From: Saussurea involucrata
Lineage: Eukaryota; Streptophyta; Magnoliopsida; Asterales; Asteraceae
Assembly: GCA_033807775.1 (NCBI GenBank)
Contig: CM066325.1
Span: 19,835,301 to 19,899,300 of the forward strand
DNA length: 64,000 nucleotides
Direction: 5' to 3'
In this document: positions 55,346 through 64,000 of the stretch, one piece after another
How the letters are laid out: each line of letters opens with the position of its first letter
How positions within the stretch are numbered: position 1 is the first letter of the stretch
Notes under the pieces: generated by a model
What the model was told of the DNA's origin: nothing
Databases searched by the model: none
The model's input: the letters and a program-made list of their open reading frames with translations, nothing else
Program-made: the position numbers and the translations under genes

Positions 55346-55357
55346 TACATATATATA

Positions 55358-55605
55358 TATGGTACAAATCAAATACAAACCATTTATTTGTTGCAACCCT
55401 TACAAACCACAGTTTGCATATGTGCAGAACCAGTATGCATATATGCATTATCCCATATGAATGTATGTTCATTATATGTATATTCTTGCACGTATGCATA
55501 TGCATATATGCAGACTCGTTTTGCACATATGCAGACTGTGGTTTGTAAGGTGTGCAACAAATGCTAGGTTTGCATTTTACGGAGCCTCTATATATGGTAC
55601 AAATC
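55358..55605. mobile_element. MITE-like inverted repeat (TTACAAACCACAGT arms)
   Basis: Inverted arms of about 45 bp: gcaacccttacaaaccacag with gcatatgtgcag (about 55395-55432), and gcacatatgcagactgtggt followed by ttgtaaggtgtgcaac (about 55513-55555). The interior is rich in tatgcata. The outer word ggtacaaatcaaatacaaac occurs as a direct repeat at both sides (55361, 55597). Confidence 0.65.
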
Positions 55606-55639
55606 AAATACAAACCATGTATTTGTTGCACCCTTACAA

Positions 55640-55875
55640 ACTTGGGATCATGTGAGACCAACATGTTTTCGTGAGGCTTGTTTTCGTGAGACCAAATTTT
55701 TACACTTGAAACTTCACAGCAAAATACTGTGAATGTAACCTTCACAGTGTTTTTGCTGTGAAGATTCGTATCTTTTTTTACCTTCAGAGTGTTTTACTGT
55801 GAAGTTTCAAGTGTAAAAACTTGGTCTCACCAGTCTCACGAAAACAGGTTGGTCTCACATGAACCCAACCCTATA
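55640..55875. mobile_element. MITE-like inverted repeat (GTGAGACCAAC arms)
   Basis: Left tip ttgggatcatgtgagaccaa then catgttttcgtgag; right tip ctcacgaaaacaggttggtc then tcacatgaacccaa. Inner palindromes cttcacagcaaaat and attttgctgtgaag-like words fold the centre. About 235 bp, no coding potential. Confidence 0.75.
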
Positions 55876-56149
55876 TATATATATATATTAAAGTAAACAC
55901 ATATATACGAAGATTAAAGAAATTCAAAATGCAATATATTACACTCGTACTTGAATGCAATTCAATAAATAAATCTATGATATGCCTAATAGAATATAAA
56001 GATTAGTTGGTTCATATATATACCAAACCAGATTAGGCTCATGCCATAAATGAAATGTTGCAAGTCACATGAATGCGACGTGCTAATTTAGGACAGCAGA
56101 TTTTTATTCGAAATTTGAAGTGCCTAGAAATTCATTCTGTGTGCTATTT

Positions 56150-56162
56150 AAAGGACCATCAA
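56150..56162 (+). promoter_or_regulatory. Candidate TATA box of the P450 gene
   Basis: gtgctatttaaagg about 55 bases upstream of the ATG at 56209, giving a short leader that includes catctctttctttctccc. The upstream 270 bases (55880-56149) are intergenic, with no other motif I can name. Confidence 0.5.
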
Positions 56163-56208
56163 CCATTAATCTGATCAAACATAAACTCATCTCTTTCTTT
56201 CTCCCATC

Positions 56209-57744
56209 ATGGCTTTCCTTGAATACTCCTCCATTCTCTCCTTATTGTTAATTCTCATTTCGTTTTTAACATTTATATATAGACGACTTCAAAACCATAC
56301 AACTACTGTTACCCCTACAAATTGGCCACTTGTTGGCATGATACCAGCGATCATTGTAAACATCTATCGACTCCATGATTACATCACTCAAGGGCTGATA
56401 GAAAATGGTGGTACAGCCATTTTTAAAGGCCCTTGGTTTGCCCACATGGACATGCTCGTTACCTCCGATCCTGCAAATATCCACCACATTCTAAGCAAAA
56501 ACTTCAGCAATTATCCGAAAGGTGACAAATATTCTAAGATTTTTGCTATCTACGGAGATGGAATCCTCAATTCTGACGGGAAGTTATGGGAGATCCAACG
56601 CAAGGCCACCATGTCTGTACTCAAGCATGCAAGATTTCAAGGTTTGTTGGAAACAATTATCTGGAACCAAGTTGAAAGCAAGCTTTTACCCGTACTTGAT
56701 TCGGTCTGTGAACATGGCACCGAGGTGAATTTGCAAGATATCTTTCAAAGGTTCACTTTCGACACCATATGCACGTTACTCTTTGATAACAACCCCGAAA
56801 GCTTGTCTTTTGATTTTCCTTTCATCCCATGTCTCAAAGCCATGACAGATGCTAAAGAAGCTATCTTGCATAGGCATGTTATCCCTCAATGCCTTTGGAA
56901 GTTGCTACAACTTCTTAGAGTGGGGAAAGAGAAGAAGTTGAGTGATGCATGCAAAACTCTTGATGAATACATATACAAATGCTTGGCCCAAAACCAAAAA
57001 GAGTACAACAATAACATCAACTCTAGTGAACACCAAGAGGGAAAGTTCACATTTTTTACAGCTCTCATGAGAGAGCTTGAAGATCAAATTGACACAAAAT
57101 TTCTAAGAGACATATTATTCAATCTAATGTCTGCTGGAAAAGATACCTCGAGCATCGCTCTATCTTGGTTCTTTTATCTTGTTGCAAAAAACCCAACTGT
57201 GGAAGATAAGATTCTGGAAGAGATTCAGATTCACACACATTTGCAGGTAAAAGTGGGTGAGAGATGGAAGGAAGAAGAGTTAAATGACATGGTTTACCTT
57301 CATGGAGCTTTATGTGAATCCTTAAGGCTTTTTCCTCCTGTTCCATTTAACCACAAATCTCCATTACAACCAGACATCCTTCCAAGTGGCCACCAAGTTG
57401 ATCAAAACACCGAAATCATTCTATCTATGTATTCCATGGGAAGGATGGAATCAATATGGGGTGAGGACTGCATGGAATTTAATCCTGAAAGGTGGGTTTC
57501 AAAGAGTGGAGGAATCAAATATGAGCCATCTTACAAGTTCATAACATTTGGTGCTGGTCCAAGGACATGTGTGGCTAAGAACATGGCTTTATTTCAACTT
57601 AAGATTGTGGCTGCTACAATCATTTCCCATTACCATATTGATCTGGTGGAAGGTCATCCCGTGCTTCCAGTACCTTCTATGGTACTTCAGATGAAGCATG
57701 GTTTGAAGGTGAGATTAACCAAAAGAAAGGAAATCATGAACTAA
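56209..57744 (+). CDS. Cytochrome P450, CYP96A-like (CYP86 clan), 511 aa
   Basis: Single-exon gene; the start gives a hydrophobic membrane anchor at residues 8-24, expected for an ER-bound P450, and the 511-aa length is normal. Motifs in order: WPLVGMIP (39-46); I-helix SAGKDTSS (308-315), the oxygen-activation region; K-helix ExxR E370-R373 with ESLRLFPPVPFNHK; PERW (426-429); haem loop FGAGPRTCVAK with the ligand Cys454. The Gly normally two residues after that Cys is Ala456. CYP86-clan enzymes hydroxylate fatty acids and alkanes; in Arabidopsis the CYP96A15 member (MAH1) makes secondary alcohols and ketones of cuticular wax. Subfamily is inferred from the overall pattern; the substrate is not known. 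It stands alone among transposons. Confidence 0.9.
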   Translation: MAFLEYSSILSLLLILISFLTFIYRRLQNHTTTVTPTNWPLVGMIPAIIVNIYRLHDYITQGLIENGGTAIFKGPWFAHMDMLVTSDPANIHHILSKNFSNYPKGDKYSKIFAIYGDGILNSDGKLWEIQRKATMSVLKHARFQGLLETIIWNQVESKLLPVLDSVCEHGTEVNLQDIFQRFTFDTICTLLFDNNPESLSFDFPFIPCLKAMTDAKEAILHRHVIPQCLWKLLQLLRVGKEKKLSDACKTLDEYIYKCLAQNQKEYNNNINSSEHQEGKFTFFTALMRELEDQIDTKFLRDILFNLMSAGKDTSSIALSWFFYLVAKNPTVEDKILEEIQIHTHLQVKVGERWKEEELNDMVYLHGALCESLRLFPPVPFNHKSPLQPDILPSGHQVDQNTEIILSMYSMGRMESIWGEDCMEFNPERWVSKSGGIKYEPSYKFITFGAGPRTCVAKNMALFQLKIVAATIISHYHIDLVEGHPVLPVPSMVLQMKHGLKVRLTKRKEIMN

Positions 57745-58414
57745 ATCGGGAGTTACAGGAACTTAAATTTCTGTGATTTATATTGCATTACTTAATATTG
57801 TTGTTAACAAGTCGTCCGGACTAGCACGGATCTGCCTGTCGTTCATGTCAGATCAGTTTAGTATTTGAATAAGGGATTGTGTGTTTTTTTGAAAAAAAAA
57901 AGAACTCTTTAACACCTCTAAAGTCTGAACAGACGTTTTTATGTTCAAACCGTTTGTTTTTCTTTCATATTTCAGAGGCTCTTACGTCTGTTATTAGAAG
58001 AGTTAACCTAATATCTTATAACCTTCTAAAAATCACCTCTTATTAATCAGAATTGAAATAAGACTTTAGACTTGAGACCTCTTACAAAACAAAGGCCACC
58101 ACCTAACTGTCATCCTTGGTTTCTATCGTTATATCGAAGGGGGATTCTTTATGGTATTTTAGTAACTGACAAAGACCCGACACTATGAGGGTCGTTTGCC
58201 TTATAATAACCCGAGTGAGTTTCTAACAAATTCTAAAAAAAATTCAAAATAGAAAATCAACGCTTAAAATCTTCAAGGAAATTTTGTTCAATTCCAAAAG
58301 GCTGTTTATTTTGAAGATTATAGTATTATTTATATTATTAAAATATTTTATATAATTTATAAAATAATAATTTTCTTTCGTAAACATTTACTTTTTAGGG
58401 ATTTTCATTTATAA
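57745..58414 (+). other. 3' flank of the P450 gene, no gene seen
   Basis: Likely 3' UTR at first (tattgcattacttaatattg). A small inverted repeat with arms aactctt...cagacg (57903-57935) and cgtctg...aagagtt (57988-58010) may be a MITE remnant. The rest is AT-rich. Confidence 0.5.
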
Positions 58415-58444
58415 CTAGTCATCGTACCCGCACGATGCAGCGGG
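58415..58444 (-). mobile_element. Helitron 3' terminus (minus strand)
   Basis: On the minus strand: hairpin CCCGC-N8-GCGGG (58444-58427), an 8-base spacer, then CTAG (58418-58415) followed by T. This is the canonical Helitron 3' end inserted between A and T. The element would extend rightwards; I could not identify its 5' TC end. Confidence 0.8.
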
Positions 58445-58979
58445 ACGCAATTCGATTATGAAACCAAATACTCAAATCCTCAAACTTACTACCTGCTTTG
58501 TATTATTTCAAGGGATGTTTTGATTTTTTTTCTATCATTCCATATATCTTTTAATATCCAACAGCACTCTTTATGATTTAGTGTGTGCAACTTTTATGCC
58601 GCAAAAAATCAATTTATAGAGATCAGTTAAACAGGTATACAATTAGCCTTCATAGGGGCTCGTATTTATGAGTCAACTTGATGAATCATGATTGGAACCA
58701 TGTGATGCATTATAACCTAATGCATGATTTGCTTTGATCTATTATTTTTTTTTAAGTTTTTTTTAACTTCGACAATGCAAAATATATTTATACAAAATTA
58801 TTGAGTGTAATAAGATTTACAAATTGGAATTATGTGTATATAACCAACTTATAACACCATTTAAAGCCAATGAACAAAAAGTCTAAAATAAATCACAAAT
58901 TTGGCTAATCACATGTTTATGGACGATGATTTAAATTGAAAATCTATATTACATCAACTATCATGATAGCCACAAATCA

Positions 58980-59210
58980 CTTGATCGGCGGGTGAAAGAT
59001 ACACTAACTATTAAACCCCACCCCCATACTTTGCTAGCAATTGGAGGCGCCACCACAGTCCACAGGCCAAAATCCGATTATAAATCCAACCACAATGTTG
59101 ATCAAAAATCCCCGGTCCTTGCCAAAAATGTACAATATGGGGTAACCAAGAAGCCACCTGCAGCAATGTAGCCATCTTCAGTTTTGCTGCTAATGAGCTT
59201 AACTTCCAAA
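58980..59210 (-). pseudogene. Degenerate coding fragment, unidentified
   Basis: On the minus strand a frame reads KLISSKTEDGYIAAGGF from about 59200, then closes. A frame one base over continues with a hydrophobic stretch to about 59033. The amino-acid quality suggests a real but broken coding fragment. I do not recognise the family, and chance is possible. Confidence 0.3.
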
Positions 59211-59633
59211 GGTTAATATATATGTACATGTACCTCGGTGTATATGCAACTTATATTGTATAAAGTTCAAGGTAGAGAATTACCCATTTAACGTTAGCAC
59301 AGTGATTGAGACCAACTAAGTAGAAGGCTTATGAGAAACAGGAAGCTGAAAATCAAAGGATCGAGCAATACTTGTTGAGTCTCTCCTACATCCCGAAACA
59401 TCATCATCAGCTCAAAAAACTGATGAAAACAGCTTCTCAAGTGATAAGTTATGCGGCTATAGAACAATTCTTGATCACTTTCATCATTTGGAACCGTTTT
59501 ACAATTTTTATAAAGTAGTATAGATGCTATTTTTTGTCTAAATTTTAATCATGTGTAAGCAATTTTTATCACTTTGATCACAAAATCCTATTGGAGCCTC
59601 TTCCCTCTGGAGCACCCCACAAAGGAAGAAAAA

Positions 59634-60263
59634 CAGATGAATTCTCCAAAATTTGCATCAAGATCTCACTCCCAGCCTAGTCCAACTAATTCTTTTACTT
59701 ATTACAATTAAACGAAAAAAGTGTTGCCATCACAGTCACGAAAATGGAGACACGTTAAAAAATGCCAAAAGAATTTACCACTTACCATAATAGAAGCGAC
59801 AACCGAGGTCCCATATCATCTCTTCAAGTGCGGAAACCAACCTATATACAAGTTGCATACCGTCTGATAGAAGTCTAAACAGAGACACCTTAAACCAATA
59901 TATATATAATTTAATTCAAACACATCAAAACTCTAAAAAGCACAGAAAAACAGATGAATTCTCCAAAATTTGCATCAAGATCTCACTCCCAGCCTAGTCC
60001 AACTAACTCTTTTACTTATTACAATTAAACGAAAAAAGCGTTGCCATCACAGTCACGAAAATGGAGACACGTTAAAAAATGCCAAAAGAATTTACCACTT
60101 ACCATAATAGAAGCGACAACCGAGGTCCCATATCATCTCTTCAAGTGCGAAAACCAGCCTATATACAAGTTGCATACCGTCTGATGGAAGTCTAAACAGA
60201 GGCACCTTAAACCAATATATATAAAATTTAATTCAAACACATCAAAACTCTAAAAAGCACAGA
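59634..60263. repeat. 317-bp tandem duplication
   Basis: 59634-59950 and 59951-60263 are about 97 per cent identical by eye. Each holds, on the minus strand, an open stretch of about 100 bases between a tttaag-type acceptor and a tggtaagt donor, with the words SDGMQLVYR and EEMIWDLG. It may be a duplicated exon of an unidentified gene. Sequence downstream of the RHD3 exons but not recognisable as RHD3. Confidence 0.7.
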
Positions 60264-60326
60264 GATCAAATAAATAAATTAAAATCTCATTGAGAGTATT
60301 GTTGAGGATAGATAAACCACACTTAC

Positions 60327-60392
60327 TCTCGTTTTATCACGAATAACAAAAATCAAAGTTGTTTTCCGTGGACTAAGTAATCGCATCATGGC
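60327..60392 (-). pseudogene. RHD3: RHD3-like exon remnant, downstream exon
   Basis: Minus strand, after the acceptor ttccactttcag, 66 bases encode AMMRLLSPRKTTLIFVIRDK plus two residues, ending at the donor gtaagt. This matches the segment after VF(Q/E) in the GTPase domain of plant ROOT HAIR DEFECTIVE 3, an atlastin-like GTPase that shapes ER tubules. Only the fragment is present, so this is not a working gene. Confidence 0.75.
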
Positions 60393-60485
60393 CTGAAAGT
60401 GGAAAATAGCATGTTAAACTGTTAGAGGTTTGCAATTATAGAAGATAACAACAAAACAAAAGATCTATAAACAATGACAATGTAC

Positions 60486-60549
60486 CTCGAATACGGTTTT
60501 CAGTAGAGGCTTATTCGCAGCAAGCTCGCGACCAATATCATGGCACCAT
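60486..60549 (-). pseudogene. RHD3: RHD3-like exon remnant, upstream exon
   Basis: Minus strand, after the acceptor ttccgcttag, 64 bases encode WCHDIGRELAANKPLLKTVF plus Glu, ending at the donor gtacat. It is in phase with the exon at 60327-60392 and separated by a 93-base intron. The matching RHD3 segment is very strongly conserved in plants. The exon-intron structure shows capture from genomic DNA, not from an mRNA. Confidence 0.78.
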
Positions 60550-61154
60550 CTAAGCGGAAGCGAGACGCTTATGTTTTCATCATTTAACATCACATGCATG
60601 TTATAGTTTAAAATAAAAGAATAACATAAGATCAAATTGTAATCACATGAAGAAATAACGAACATCGCTATAATCGTTTAGACGTTGAACAACATCACAA
60701 ATTAAATTTCAAAATTGACATTCCATTTAATTTCCAATCGTGGAACTTATCTCTGGATGATTCATAACATGCATCAAATTACAAATAACATTGCAATTCA
60801 TCAAAATGAGCTGGAAATCGATCGGTATTACCCATCAGAGAGTTCCCGTCGTTGAATTAGACGATTGTTGAAGAATCAGATTCAAAGATGGTTTCGTTGA
60901 AACCGTGATTCGATGATGAGAAACAAAAATCAATAAGATGACATGATCCTAAATACATTGCATGTCAACATGCCAAGAACGGACCTATAAATGAAAAACT
61001 AAGTGCAAATATGAATATAGTTGGTTGACATTACAACTAATGAGAAATACGTCAAAAAATGAAAGAGAATGGAAACATGAAACAAACTATACAACAAAAA
61101 ACAAAAATACGACAAAAAATATAGCTAATAGAACTCACTAAGGTAAAAGAAAAC

Positions 61155-61245
61155 ATACCATTTTCAGCCACCAACCTCAAATGCTCATAATCATAAGACG
61201 ATATGCTCGGTGAATGATCATTTCCCGAAGAGGAATACATTTTTT
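61155..61245 (-). pseudogene. Possible exon fragment
   Basis: Minus strand MYSSSGNDHSPSISSYDYEH, then LRLVAENG, ending at a gtatgt donor. It starts with an ATG and looks coding, but nothing joins it. Could be a first exon captured from another gene. Family not recognised. Confidence 0.3.
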
Positions 61246-61569
61246 CATTCCAAGATTTAGTTTATCCTAGGAAAAGGCAAAACGCACCTTGGGATGTCAT
61301 CGTCTCAATCAAGGAATTTCACTAAAACAAATATCTACTTTCATCTATTGAGCATCAAGTCATTAGTCCCAAACAATCTCATGGATTAGACCAATATGCC
61401 AGAAAATGTGTGTAACACCCGTAATTTCGGTAAGTAATTATCGCCCAAATGTTTTGCATCTTGAAAATGGTGGGATTTATGTTTGGAAGACACTGCGTAA
61501 AGTCTCTAAGAGTATCGGGAGTTTGGCGTTGAAAAGGTTGAGTTTCGGGGTTCGGTACGTCTTGTGCGA

Positions 61570-61735
61570 CTATGACCAGCGACAATGACCAGCGACAATG
61601 ACCATGTCATTGTCGCGGTGTCATTGTCGCGATGGAGGGGCAAATCGAGAAATCAAACAGAAGGGTGACAGGGGGTCGCGACTATGCCCCAGCGACAATG
61701 CCAAGGGCATTGTCGCCCTGTCAATGTCGCGCCAG
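61570..61735. repeat. GCGACAATG / CATTGTCGC inverted motif cluster in LTR H
   Basis: At least eight copies of gcgacaatg or cattgtcgc facing each other, for example cagcgacaatg with catgtcattgtcgcg, at 61578-61635 and 61675-61730. Confidence 0.88.
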
Positions 61736-63198
61736 GGTGCTGGAGGGCTGTTTCAGATCGGGTTTTAAAGGGGTTCAGCTAGCTTCTTTCTCAATTTTTC
61801 ATCCAAGGTCGATTCCTCTCAACTCTCTCTCCCTAAAATACGAAACTTGACACTAGGAAACCCCAAATTCATCTTCTTGCTCTTCACCTTCTCCACTTAA
61901 ACCAACCCATTCCACCATTGTTGACCATTTTTGGAGCTTGAAGCTTTTGGGAGTTTTGGAGTTTGCTCTTGGAGGATTTAAGTATGTAAGGTAATACTTC
62001 TCTATCCAAAAGTGTTTTTATTGTTGATTTCATCTCCCTTATACCTTGTGATGTTGGGGGACGAATTTGGGAAGGATTTGGTAAGGAAATCTTGTATTAC
62101 TCATCTTTGAGAACTAAGGTTTGATATAAGTTGGGAGTTTTGATGTTTTATGGTTGGAGAATGATTGCATGTGGTTGGATTATGATATTGATGGTTGGGA
62201 ACTTATGAATTTAGGTTTTTGGAAGTTTTGGCTTGAGGATGCAAACTTCATCAAAGGAGCTTACGTTTGGAGAACTCTAGATTTAGCTCAATCTAGCAAA
62301 GGTGAGTTCAAGTTACTTTGCGAAAACTTTGTACATGCCAAAATGAGTATTTTACAAATATGTGCGTGTTTTACTTGAAAATGTATGAGGTTGAGTTATT
62401 TGAATAGTTTAACTCTTTTGAAGTGTTTAGCTTCATAAATGTGTAAAACACCCGTATTTGGGGCTTTTGAATATTTGGAAGGGTGAAAACCATAAATTGT
62501 CTTTAAAAGATTAATTGCTCAAAATGAGGTTTATTTGGTGGTTTAATCATATATGTGTAAATGATTTTGTAAACCATTTGGGAAATGCACTTTTAAGTGT
62601 TATGGGTCATTTTGAGAATGTTAAGGGTGTGAGTCCTTTTGGAAAACCCTTTTTGTTTAATCCATGTTGAGTTTTGGGGTTAATGACGATTTTGGGATAC
62701 ATGTTTCTTAAACAATGTTTAAACGCGTTTTATGCGATGATGACCGACTTTATGGGTCTAACAAGCTTGGAGCACTTTGCTCGGTTTTGATTTTGAGATA
62801 GTCTTGGGACATTTGTCCGGTTTAAATGGCTCGATGTGGAGTCTTATTTACGGGTTGCTTTTATTGCACCGTGTTGCACATTATTGCACGTTGTTGATAT
62901 TTTACATGCTCAGGGTTGAGTCTAGGATGTGTTATATGCTTAATTGCAATTTCATTTGCATGATTTGACGTCAATAAATTATCATTAGATCTTTGAGCAG
63001 AGGGCTCGGTTTTGGACTCAATTGAGTCTTGAGGGCATTCGCCCGGTTTTAATAAGCTCGACGTGGGCTTGGGGTTTGCATTGCATGAGTTGCATCATAT
63101 TTGAGGTTTACATGATTTGAATGCATTGGTTATTCTTTTGAGGTCATGTATAAGTTTTTAAGTTAAGTAAGCTTGTTTTGGATGGTGGGTCTGCCAAG

Positions 63199-63475
63199 GT
63201 AAAGACCTAGTATGGTTGAACTTGGTGGTTTAAATGGACTAAAGACCTAGTATGGTTGATGTCTAAGAGGGGCTAAAGACCTAGTATGGTTGATGCCAAA
63301 GACGGACTAAAGACCTAGTATGGTTGATGTCTAAGAGGGGCTAAAGACCTAGTATGGTTGATGCCAAAGACGGACTAAAGACCTAGTATGGTTGATGTCT
63401 AAGATGGGCTAAAGATCTAGTATGATTGATGCCGAGGATTGACTAAAGACCTAGTATGGTTGATGTCATCTGGTT
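63199..63475 (+). repeat. 34-bp tandem repeat with 68-bp alternation in LTR H
   Basis: Eight copies of aaagacctagtatggttga. After the first (63201) they start at 63241, 63275, 63309, 63343, 63377, 63411 and 63445, exactly 34 bp apart. Spacers alternate tgtctaagaggggct and tgccaaagacggact, so the real unit is a 68-bp dimer. Confidence 0.95.
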
Positions 63476-64000
63476 TTACACATCCAAGAAGCTTACTTGC
63501 ATTTATTTTAATCGTGGTTTAATTTATGTGTTTGCCACATTCGATGAGATCGGGTCTCCCCCGTCACCGAAGGGTGTTGATTTCTGGTATTTTATCTATT
63601 CACATTGTTGAGGTTATATTACATGCATATGGATTGTTTTCCATGATTGGTGGACGGATTCATGTTACATTCTTATTGGATGTTTTAACTGATGGAGTTT
63701 TATTTTATGGTATTTGGATTTTAATACATCTTACGTTTGCGTGAGTTTTGCTTCGTATTATGTTTCCAATGAAAGGTTATATTTAAATGGAGGGTTTCCA
63801 TGTTTTACGGGTTGAGTAGGTATTGTCAACCGTATTTGAAGGTTTTGCATAAAACTAGAATTATTCACGTAATTGGGTGAATTGGGATTTGTAACTCATA
63901 TTGGAAAACGCTTTACACTTTTCGGGAATGGTTTTCCATGGATTTTGAGTGTGTTGGAAAATGAGTCGTTTATGCCGTTTGAGAAATCTTTTTGGAAATG

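Larger units (their letters stand above)
61411..64000 (+). mobile_element. Gypsy LTR H, start only (continues past window)
   Basis: Starts TGTAACACCCG and shows no second end within 2590 bp. Its organisation is like the other long gypsy LTRs here (5' terminal palindrome, short-motif array, spacer, tandem repeat). No ORF of note; the small ORFs are chance. Element orientation is inferred from the 5' terminus. Confidence 0.7.

Noticed and set aside
55203..55745. ORFs rich in Tyr, Cys and His near the MITEs
   Set aside because: They follow tatgcata repeats and inverted arms and are open on both strands.
61155..61245. A functional small gene on the minus strand
   Set aside because: One exon-like block with no continuation I can find; kept only as a possible fragment.
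63199..63475. CRISPR-like regular repeats with spacers
   Set aside because: The spacers alternate between two sequences and are not unique. The array sits in a plant LTR and has no cas genes.

Overview
This window is repeat-rich nuclear DNA from a flowering plant, most likely a eudicot. It shows no bacterial features. The evidence is stacked LTR retrotransposons (Ty1/copia Sirevirus-like and Ty3/gypsy chromovirus), Helitron termini, MITEs, a CYP96-type plant cytochrome P450 and exon remnants of a plant RHD3 (atlastin-like) gene. The unusual extra ORFs in the copia element resemble, from memory, proteins predicted in daisy-family (Asteraceae) genomes. That family is therefore my best but unproven guess.

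Layout. (1) 1-25901 is gypsy element C, whose 5' LTR starts before the window. Copia element A (903-19384, TSD ttatg) sits inside that LTR, and copia element B (1274-12532, minus strand, TSD cattt) sits inside A's own 5' LTR. B carries gag-pro-int-RT-RNaseH plus two extra ORFs downstream of RNaseH. A keeps only gag. C has a long non-coding interior. (2) 25902-41945 is an AT-rich Helitron-like repeat interrupted by gypsy element D (26125-41940, TSD taaga). D is non-coding, carries a hAT-type MITE (31133-31673, 8-bp TSD) and has gypsy element E (32370-40611, TSD aatgg) inside its 3' LTR. E is nearly intact, with gag-protease and RT-RNaseH-integrase-chromodomain. (3) 41946-52690 is an AT-rich tandem array with one clear Helitron 3' end at 45353. 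It is interrupted by solo LTR F (45775-50079), which itself holds solo LTR G (47603-49333). (4) 52722-55875 holds a long-armed foldback element and two MITEs. (5) 56209-57744 is the only intact cellular protein-coding gene I can support, an intronless CYP96-like P450 on the plus strand. (6) 58415-61410 is a minus-strand Helitron end followed by gene debris, including two adjacent RHD3 exons. (7) 61411-64000 is the start of another gypsy LTR (H) with its own tandem repeats.

How the parts relate. A and B share LTR ends, primer-binding site, polypurine tract, a promoter palindrome and the gag N-terminus, so B-type elements are plausible helpers for gag-only A. C, D and E share LTR sequence, leader and 3' end, so E-type elements are plausible helpers for non-coding C and D. 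The most striking signal is a CCACCGAAA/TTTCGGTGG inverted-repeat motif in A and B. It is clustered in the LTR U3, upstream of a TATA-plus-leader arrangement for the first extra ORF of B, and inside the coding sequence of the second extra ORF. The extra ORF products have basic nuclear-localisation-like stretches and no visible signal peptide or membrane segment. A self-regulatory nuclear system is therefore a better working idea than an envelope protein.
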